This document shows positions 59,801-64,000 of a DNA stretch of 64,000 nt, one piece after another. How positions within the stretch are numbered: the stretch's first letter is position 1; every line of letters begins with the position of its first letter. Position numbers and translations under genes: made by a program. The notes beneath the pieces were generated by a model. The model was not told the origin of the DNA. It did not search any database and saw only the letters and a list, made by a program, of their open reading frames with translations. Source of the DNA: Paramacrobiotus metropolitanus (taxonomy: Eukaryota > Tardigrada > Eutardigrada > Parachela > Macrobiotidae); contig NW_026570259.1 in NCBI RefSeq assembly GCF_019649055.1, forward strand, positions 372,001-436,000. The letters run 5' to 3'.

Positions 59801-60888
59801 AATTTGATGACCTTGATCAGTACAGCCTTGTTCGGTGTAAATACAGAATTTGTGCTTGTTGTTTCTACTGTCTGGAGAAGTGCATCAAATACATCAACAA
59901 GTATGCTTATATAATGGTAAGCGGGGTTTATTTATTGAGAATACTTTCCCAATTTGTCCTTTAAAATTCAATAATTAAATTTTGTGTTTTGACTGCAGAT
60001 GGCAATTTTCGGTACAAACTTTTGCACTTCGGCCAAGAATGCCTTCAGCTTGTTGCTGCGGAATGCATTACGGTATGGTTCCTGGCGTGATGTTAACTGC
60101 ACTCGTACCACGACCAGAATTTTATATACTGATTTTTATATGATCTTCCTTGCAGGGTTATAGTCGTTGACAGTGTGGTCATATTCTTTTTATTTTTTGG
60201 AAAACTGGTAATTGTGGGAGCCCTGGCTAGTGGATTTTATTATTTCTTATCCAACCAAATCCCTGGACTGGAGGCATATGTTCCCGCTTTGAACTTCATT
60301 TATGTCCCCATAGTGGTAAGTTACTGGAAGGGATATGGACACTTGCGTAATTTATTTGCAATGAGATAATTATCTGTTTTGAATTTGGATTTACAGACTA
60401 TTGTAATCGGCAGCTACATTATTTCCTCGATGTTCTTCGGTGTGTATACCATGGCCATGGATACCATGTTGTTATGCTTCTGTAAGTTAAAAACAGCTTT
60501 CGCCCGATTAAAATGTCTACATTACAGTTTACCAGGTTCCGTATTAACTCGAAAAGTGTTATGCTGCATTTGTGTTGCACATTTATTCTGCAGAGTTTAT
60601 TACTTTCTAAATTGCACCAGAAACGAAAGTTGAATTTTTAATTTTTTGCCTCTTCGTATGAGTTAGCAAATGTTATGTTATCCGACAAATACTAGTATTA
60701 TTCTACCGTTTTGAGAATGTTTGGATTTAACTTTAGTGGAAGACCTGGAGCGAAACGACGGATCCGAGGACCGGCCATATTATATGACTAAGAGCCTAAT
60801 GAACATTTACTCGAAAACGAACCGGCTTAAATCCTCACTGGACAGCGACGATATAACCGCAACAGGAAAAGTTGTGGACAAACCGTAG
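56840..60888 (+). CDS. SLC44 choline-transporter-like protein (CTL)
   Basis: Nineteen exons: 56840-56936, 57072-57150, 57267-57348, 57419-57562, 57662-57960, 58039-58151, 58419 onward, a segment ending 58645, 58719-58818, 58882-58974, 59047-59143, 59248-59312, 59385-59561, 59629-59757, 59847-59916, 59999-60072, 60156-60315, 60397-60481, 60737-60888, about 700 aa. Landmarks: RSCTDIPCLVVF with the first helix; HPTDSHGQVCGQD; RPYLLYFDL; a large extracellular loop with cysteines; FLRKRIVTATALL; LGQLTLAGAFAMYYWAFNKP; YHTGSIALGS; FYCLEKCIKYINKYAYI; FGTNFCTSAKNAF; MDTMLLCFLEDLERNDGS. About ten membrane helices. By family it transports choline or related cations at plasma or mitochondrial membranes. 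The N-terminus may be short by one exon. Frame breaks near 58595-58625: the exon from 58419 runs in one frame and NILTDKNTWLGFG in another, implying either an alternative donor (CG|GTTGGC near 58450) or a 1-nt change. Confidence 0.95.
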
Positions 60889-61122
60889 ACAAGGCCAAAA
60901 GAAATGGGTAGCTTTCCGGTGAACAGTCTATGGTTGTGCAATGTTTTCCTAATTGTTAAAAATTAGTAGACGGTATCAGAGCGTGTTCCTTCTGGTAAAT
61001 GTTGATCGTGAGGCTTTTTTATAAGGCACCGTTGTTCATGCGATAAATACTTTAACTTCAGCATTGACGGAAGTAATGACATTAACATGGATATTTTTAT
61101 TAATATTTCAATTTCTCCAAAA

Positions 61123-62900
61123 TTAGAAATCACTGTCACTCAGCGCATCTCCACAAGCAGCCGGCGTCCGACACCTGCTGGAGATGACGGGCAGGGTAAC
61201 TTTCGATTTTGTCGCTACGGGACGATTGCGTCGAAACGTCGCTGACACGTTGTGCGATGAATGTTTTGGATTCCCTTTTTGTGTTTCCAACACAACTGCG
61301 GGATGCCTGCTCGTGGCTTCCTCGTTGTCATCGATATTCATCAGATTCAGTGGAGGTATCCGGTTCTGCCTCTGATTCTACGAAATAACTTGTAATTGAA
61401 TCTTGAGCTTAGATCGGGCATCAGAGCGCTTACCAGTGACTGCGGAAAAACTGAGATTAATCCGGCTTTCGGAAGAGAAATGGGAAGAACGGTATTTGAG
61501 GCAGACGCTTCCACTGAAAGGTCACCAACGTCATCCAAGCCACCGTTGGTCGTTTGACAGCACATTTCTTCCGCTTCGTATTCCGTTGTGTGTTCACTGC
61601 GGATTCTTGACTGGATGCTTTCGATGAACTCGTCCATCGTTGGTGTAGTCGTGCCGGAAGTCGAGGTGTTTTGACAGTGCTTTTGCATCACCTGAAAGAA
61701 GCGCACGAAACACTTTACCGAGGGCCGACTTACAAGAACTTTGCACCAATAGATTTACCTTATCGATTTCGTCCAGCATGAGAACCAGCTCGGAATGCCT
61801 TCTGAGGGACATCACATACAACTGGTATGTGTCGTTATATGATGCGCTTACATGGTATAATTCTGCGTTCGGCTTTCGGCTGAAATAGTGATTGCCGCTG
61901 TAACTGACACAGCGTTTTCCACAGCCGTGCAGTACGTGAAGTTGTAAAAGCTGTGGTTACCTTCTTTCAAAATCGCTGAGACGCTGTAGAAGCTCGTCCT
62001 TCTCACGTCTTCGCAGGATGATTTTCTTGTTAAGTTTTAGTCGTCGAGGTTCCAGTTCCAGGATTTTTAATTCTGTGGCTTGCAGTTCTTCCTGCGTTAA
62101 AAACAAAAACATGTTCCGACAAACGATAAAATAAGATTCTCGTTTCCTGTAACTTGTAAGGACATTGTCAATTGGCGAGATATTTCATAAATCGATACAC
62201 AGCGACAGCGTATTCGCATGTAAAATGCTGAAAGTGAAAGTGTACTACATCGAATCACACCTCTCTTAACAGGAGAGCATCGTCCAGTTCGTCCTCGCTT
62301 AATTCTCCTAAGTTGGCATCCAGCAGAAGTAAATGGCGGGCCTATCAACAGTAATATAGTTGCGCAACTGCACAACAACACATTAGTAGCTTGGAACTAA
62401 CAGTAAGCGAACAGGAGTTTTAGGAGAGGGAAAAACATGTAAAACCACCAAGCGGACCTTATCCCAGCACTCTTCCGGTGTGTGAGAATTATCTCTTAAA
62501 TGGAATTCGTCATCTTGTGATTGAATTAGTTCTTCTTCTCCTGATATCCAGGAAGCTGCCTACAATGTAAATATCTGTAAAATAAAGAGCGGCTATCGGT
62601 AGGTCAATTCGCTTATTCTGCATTGATAGTTCGGCAGCTCTTAGCTTGATGTATTTTGGCTATTGACATTCTGAAAACTGGCACATCAGACTACATCTAG
62701 AAAGTGGATTTCGATATCATTACGCTGCTTCTAAAACAGTGCTCCCTGTTTACCAATGACACGGGATACGTCGACCGGAGAGCGTCAGTGGTTCGCAGCG
62801 CCGACAGCCTGTCCGTCCGGAAACTCTTAAGGGCGTTCTCCTGACAAATATTGCGTACGGCGCAAATGCGATTTGCATAGTCCCTTCCCGTGGGCAGCAT
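61123..62900 (-). CDS. Uncharacterised coiled-coil protein
   Basis: Eight minus-strand exons in phase: start about 62900 to 62754, 62559-62458, 62341-62261, 62091-61961, 61879-61852, 61821-61759, 61691-61434, 61377-61123, about 355 aa. Segments: GRDYANRICAVRNICQENAL; an acidic stretch, GEEELIQSQDDEF; LLLLDANLGELSEDELDDAL; a strong coiled coil (LKILELEPRRLKLNKKIILR and REKDELLQRL); a short helix, SLRRHSELVLMLDEID; then a Ser/Thr-rich disordered C-terminus. The ATG at 62900 is the first in the frame, but an acceptor at about 62950 could add an upstream exon. The YANRICAVRN patch vaguely recalls the end of kinesin motor domains, but no motor is encoded upstream, so I reject that assignment. Family unknown. 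Confidence 0.6.
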
Positions 62901-63677
62901 TCTTCCTCCAAGCTGAACATTGTTATCAGTCAGCCAGCTGTGTATACGAAATTCATACAATATAGATGTGTAAGACGGCGGAGCACTTCGCAAAAGTGAA
63001 ACTTTTAACAAACAAATAAATCTGATGTGGCTCGACGAGTAATATTACAAATATAAGATTGTATATAACGCTTCCAAGATCATACCTAATCGCTTTGTTG
63101 AACCTCTGGAACCCTTATTGCAGGAAAAAGTAGTAATTTTATAGGTTTTTTATATTCGTTCAATTAAGTATAAAAATTGATATAAACTTAATTACATTCA
63201 TATCACATAATTATGGTGTTCATTGTAACACCGTATAAGCAAAAATTCATGATTACGGTATATCAGCTAATGAAATGACGTATGTACTGGTTCACGCTAG
63301 AGTAGCAAGCTAAGAAATAAGAATTGAATTACTTGCAAATTAAATTTTTGTTTTAAAAACTGTATTTTTACGTGTCACAGCATTATTTAAAATTTTATAA
63401 AACTAGTTGAAGGTGGAAGAAAAAATCGGAGGGCAATTCTGACTTTACGAGGTAGTTAGCCGTATTGGCTGTTTAACTATCACACTTTTACTCCTTGATG
63501 CTTGACCAATTTATGTATCACTGATCGCATTTGTCTCTTTCTGGAATCACCATCTCATTTATTGATAATAAACGTTAACGTTTTTTTTTGTTTTAGATTT
63601 TAGCATAATAGACCAACAATCTGTTTCCACCAAGCTAAATGAATTACACAAGAGAACGGCTTATCAGAGCTCAACGT
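62901..63677. other. Intergenic, AT-rich; no gene seen
   Basis: Low-complexity A/T-rich DNA between two minus-strand genes. It includes the unresolved 5' end of the 61123-62900 gene. No RNA gene or repeat array identified. Confidence 0.4.
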
Positions 63678-64000
63678 TCAGCTGAGTGGCGGTATTGCAG
63701 CTGCCTGAGTAGTACTCGTATTTTCGTCATTTTCCTTATTTCTTTTGGTTAGCAACAACTGATCGAGTTTACTAGAGCCGTGTCTTATCACTGCTTCCCG
63801 GTCAGTCCGCCCATCGCTTTTTCGTAAAGCGGGTTTGCCAACAGCACATTTCTTAACGCCTCCATCCACAGAGTGGCCTCCGCTCGTTCGGACAGAATTT
63901 AGCGGCGGCTGCATTTTTGTTGGAGATTCTATTTTCTCCGGTTCCGAAAACAGTCGGGGATGCTTAAGAAGCCGCTTTACGCTGGCCTCGCTCTTCTTTT
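63678..64000 (-). CDS. C-terminal fragment of a gene running off the right edge
   Basis: Open minus-strand frame from the window edge to a stop at 63678, about 107 codons with no start inside a reliable context. The sequence is basic and Ser/Thr/Lys-rich (SVKRLLKHPRLFSEPEKIES, ending in an Ala/Ile/Pro tail), probably disordered. An internal ATG at 63914 exists, but the frame continues open upstream of it. No domain is visible in the part present, so the product cannot be named. Confidence 0.45.
   Translation of the reverse strand, partial: KKSEASVKRLLKHPRLFSEPEKIESPTKMQPPLNSVRTSGGHSVDGGVKKCAVGKPALRKSDGRTDREAVIRHGSSKLDQLLLTKRNKENDENTSTTQAAAIPPLS

Noticed and set aside
62754-62900. Possible end of a kinesin motor domain (YANRICAVRN)
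   Set aside because: No P-loop, switch I/II or other motor exons upstream on the minus strand; ten-residue similarity is not enough.
1-64000. CRISPR arrays, bacterial operons, rRNA or tRNA genes
   Set aside because: Genes have spliceosomal introns; no regularly spaced repeats, rRNA-like segments or convincing tRNA A/B boxes were seen by eye. A tRNAscan run would be decisive for tRNAs.

Overview
This is a eukaryotic, almost certainly animal, nuclear window. Nearly every recognisable gene is split by short GT-AG introns, many of 45-90 nt, and exons of different genes sit a few hundred bases apart on both strands. Exon models below were built by hand: each junction was accepted when a GT donor, an AG acceptor and the codon phase agreed and the joined protein matched a known family. 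Genes for motile-cilium assembly show a species with motile cilia or flagellate sperm. The compact genes and a Pmp3-type membrane peptide fit a small-genome invertebrate such as a tardigrade, but the species call is inference only.

Layout. 0-1 kb: a 790-bp foldback transposable element with a 9-bp target-site duplication. 1.9-4.8 kb (-): a disordered protein with an N-terminal RIIa dimerisation/docking domain. 6.0-6.6 kb (+): an unknown small protein. 7.2-8.0 kb (-): a coiled-coil protein. 8.8-14.4 kb (+): CFAP43. 14.6-21.7 kb (-): a CNGK-type channel with four channel repeats in one polypeptide. 22.4-26.6 kb (+): CCDC39. 26.9-29.4 kb (-): an SLC13 carboxylate-transporter homologue with unusual binding motifs and an apparent frameshift. 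30.3-30.6 kb: a near-perfect 118-bp-arm hairpin. 31.4-34.1 kb (+): a Lys-rich coiled-coil protein. 34.7-37.7 kb (+): a doublecortin-domain protein. 38.4-39.3 kb (+): an uncharacterised Cys-containing protein. 39.9-40.3 kb (-): a 53-aa Pmp3/UPF0057 peptide in two exons. 40.6-43.3 kb (+): an unknown protein. 43.7-45.7 kb (-): a secreted Pro-rich protein. 45.7-46.7 kb (-): a leucine-rich-repeat-like protein. 48.1-53.3 kb (-): RB1CC1/FIP200, the autophagy-initiation scaffold. 54.3-55.6 kb (+): a DUF547 protein. 56.8-60.9 kb (+): an SLC44 choline-transporter-like protein. 61.1-62.9 kb (-): an unknown coiled-coil protein. 63.7 kb to the edge (-): the C-terminus of another gene.

How the genes fit together. 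The left 27 kb is rich in axoneme and sperm functions. CFAP43 anchors inner dynein arms, CCDC39 is the 96-nm axonemal ruler, CNGK is known as the cGMP-gated K+ channel of sperm flagella in sea urchin and fish, and RIIa proteins dock in the fibrous sheath or radial spoke. CNGK and CCDC39 are head-to-head, and CFAP43 and CNGK are tail-to-tail with interleaved poly(A) signals. The right half is more ordinary: autophagy, choline transport and secreted proteins.
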